A DNA stretch of 64,000 nucleotides from Pseudomonas viridiflava (GTDB lineage: Bacteria > Pseudomonadota > Gammaproteobacteria > Pseudomonadales > Pseudomonadaceae). Position 1 is the stretch's first letter. Every line of letters starts with the position of its first letter. Shown piece after piece: positions 63,312 to 64,000 of the stretch. Location: the NCBI RefSeq assembly GCF_900589395.1, contig NZ_UUIS01000092.1, forward strand, positions 1-64,000, written 5' to 3'. Made by a program: the position numbers and the translations under genes. The notes under the pieces were generated by a model. That model was not told the DNA's origin. It saw nothing but the letters and a program-made list of their open reading frames with translations, and made no database searches.

Positions 63312-63881
63312 TCAGCGGCGTACCGGGCGTTTCTGCAATTTGCGTTGCAAAGTACGTCGATGCATGCCCAAGGCCCGCGCAGTCGCGGAAATATTGCCTT
63401 CGTGCTCGGTCAGCACGCGCTGGATGTGCTCCCACTGCAGGCGATCCACCGACATGGGGTTTTCCGGCACCAGGTTGTCCAGGTTGGCATGCTCGGACAA
63501 CAAGGCCGCCAGCACGTCGTCGGCATCGGCCGGCTTGCACAGGTAATTGCAGGCGCCGCGCTTGATGGCCTCGACGGCGGTGGCAATGCTCGAATAGCCG
63601 GTCAGGATCACCACCCGCATGTCCGGGTCCAGCTCCAGCAGCCGGGGCAACAGCACCAGGCCTGAGTCACCGTCCATTTTCAGGTCAAGGGCGGCGTATT
63701 CAGGAATGTCCTGCTGAGCCAGCGCCAGGCCCTCTTCGGCCGAACCGGCCGTACTGACACGAAAGCCGCGACGGGTCATCGCCCGGGCCATGACCCGGGT
63801 AAACGTGGCGTCGTCGTCGACCAGCAGCAGGTGCGGCAGTTCTTCGCCGTCGACCTGTTCGACCGCATTGTCATCACTCAT
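63312..63881 (-). CDS. roxR: Redox response regulator, RoxR/RegA/PrrA family
   Basis: A 189-residue two-component response regulator. The receiver domain (residues about 17-130) has the acidic pocket VDDD, phospho-acceptor Asp66 in AALDLKMDGDSG, the Thr in ILTGYSS and the Lys in NYLCKPAD. A short linker leads to a Fis-type helix-turn-helix (GNISATARALGMHRRTLQRK), the hallmark of the RegA/PrrA/ActR/RoxR group that controls respiration and redox genes. It overlaps the end of the sensor kinase gene by four bases (ATGA), so the pair is co-translated. The name roxR is given by family and genus. Confidence 0.9.
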   Translation of the reverse strand: MSDDNAVEQVDGEELPHLLLVDDDATFTRVMARAMTRRGFRVSTAGSAEEGLALAQQDIPEYAALDLKMDGDSGLVLLPRLLELDPDMRVVILTGYSSIATAVEAIKRGACNYLCKPADADDVLAALLSEHANLDNLVPENPMSVDRLQWEHIQRVLTEHEGNISATARALGMHRRTLQRKLQKRPVRR

Positions 63882-64000
63882 GCTTGTTCTCCTCGCTTGT
63901 CACGCGGCAGGCGCAGCTCGGTGAGCGTACCGCCTTCTTCGTGACGATAGAGCCTGACCGAACCACCCGCCCGGGTGACACTGGCCTTGCTCAGAAACAG
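63878..64000 (-). CDS. roxS: Sensor histidine kinase (RoxS/RegB-like), C-terminal end only
   Basis: The last 40 codons of a protein that continues beyond base 64000. FLSKASVTRAGGSVRLY and TLTELRLPRD match the end of a histidine kinase ATPase domain, just after its last glycine box. The gene overlaps the response regulator by four bases, which supports pairing with it. Confidence 0.8.
   Translation of the reverse strand: MFLSKASVTRAGGSVRLYRHEEGGTLTELRLPRDKRGEQA

Overview
The window looks like a fluorescent Pseudomonas chromosome. It is GC-rich and carries pyoverdine genes, including a pvdS sigma factor close to the Pseudomonas aeruginosa protein, GTAGGAGCG-type REP elements between genes, a RoxSR-like two-component pair, and polyamine and uronate catabolic genes typical of the genus. 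No rRNA, tRNA, CRISPR array, insertion sequence or prophage was recognised.

Region 1 (1-34962) is a pyoverdine locus. PvdL (minus strand, 34116 to 21214) builds the acyl-Glu-Tyr-Dab chromophore precursor. It is followed by pvdH (makes diaminobutyrate), an MbtH-like protein and a type II thioesterase. A second NRPS of four modules (17244 to 1720) is read from its own PvdS-type promoter. From binding-pocket residues its modules read Asp (then epimerised), a basic residue, Ser (then epimerised), and an unassigned residue. A third NRPS begins 3 bases later and runs off the left edge. A siderophore-interacting (ferric reductase) gene lies divergently between. The sigma gene pvdS (34417-34962, plus) has a Fur box overlapping its -35 hexamer.

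Region 2 (34963-44046) is a cation-efflux gene, then a polyamine degradation cluster on the minus strand (gamma-glutamyl-polyamine synthetase, aldehyde dehydrogenase, FAD oxidoreductase, gamma-Glu amidohydrolase, permease), with a LysR regulator read divergently.

Region 3 (44380-63188) is a dispersed uronate/aldarate catabolic regulon. It comprises an OprD porin, uronate dehydrogenase, a lactonase, a TRAP transporter, an ExuT-like carrier, galactarate dehydratase, an aldarate carrier, 5-dehydro-4-deoxyglucarate dehydratase and a FadR-type GntR regulator. A shared 14-base motif (about GTTGTACGATSACT) occurs six times: upstream of the porin, uronate dehydrogenase, exuT-like, kdgD (twice) and gntR genes. 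Unrelated genes sit between the parts: an EamA exporter, a KGG-repeat stress protein, a TSUP permease, a DUF3182/hydrolase pair and small membrane proteins.

Region 4 (63312-64000) is a RoxR-like response regulator and the end of its sensor kinase, which continues past the right edge. REP singlets and doublets fill most intergenic gaps; three of the doublets have spacers built from the same repeated unit.
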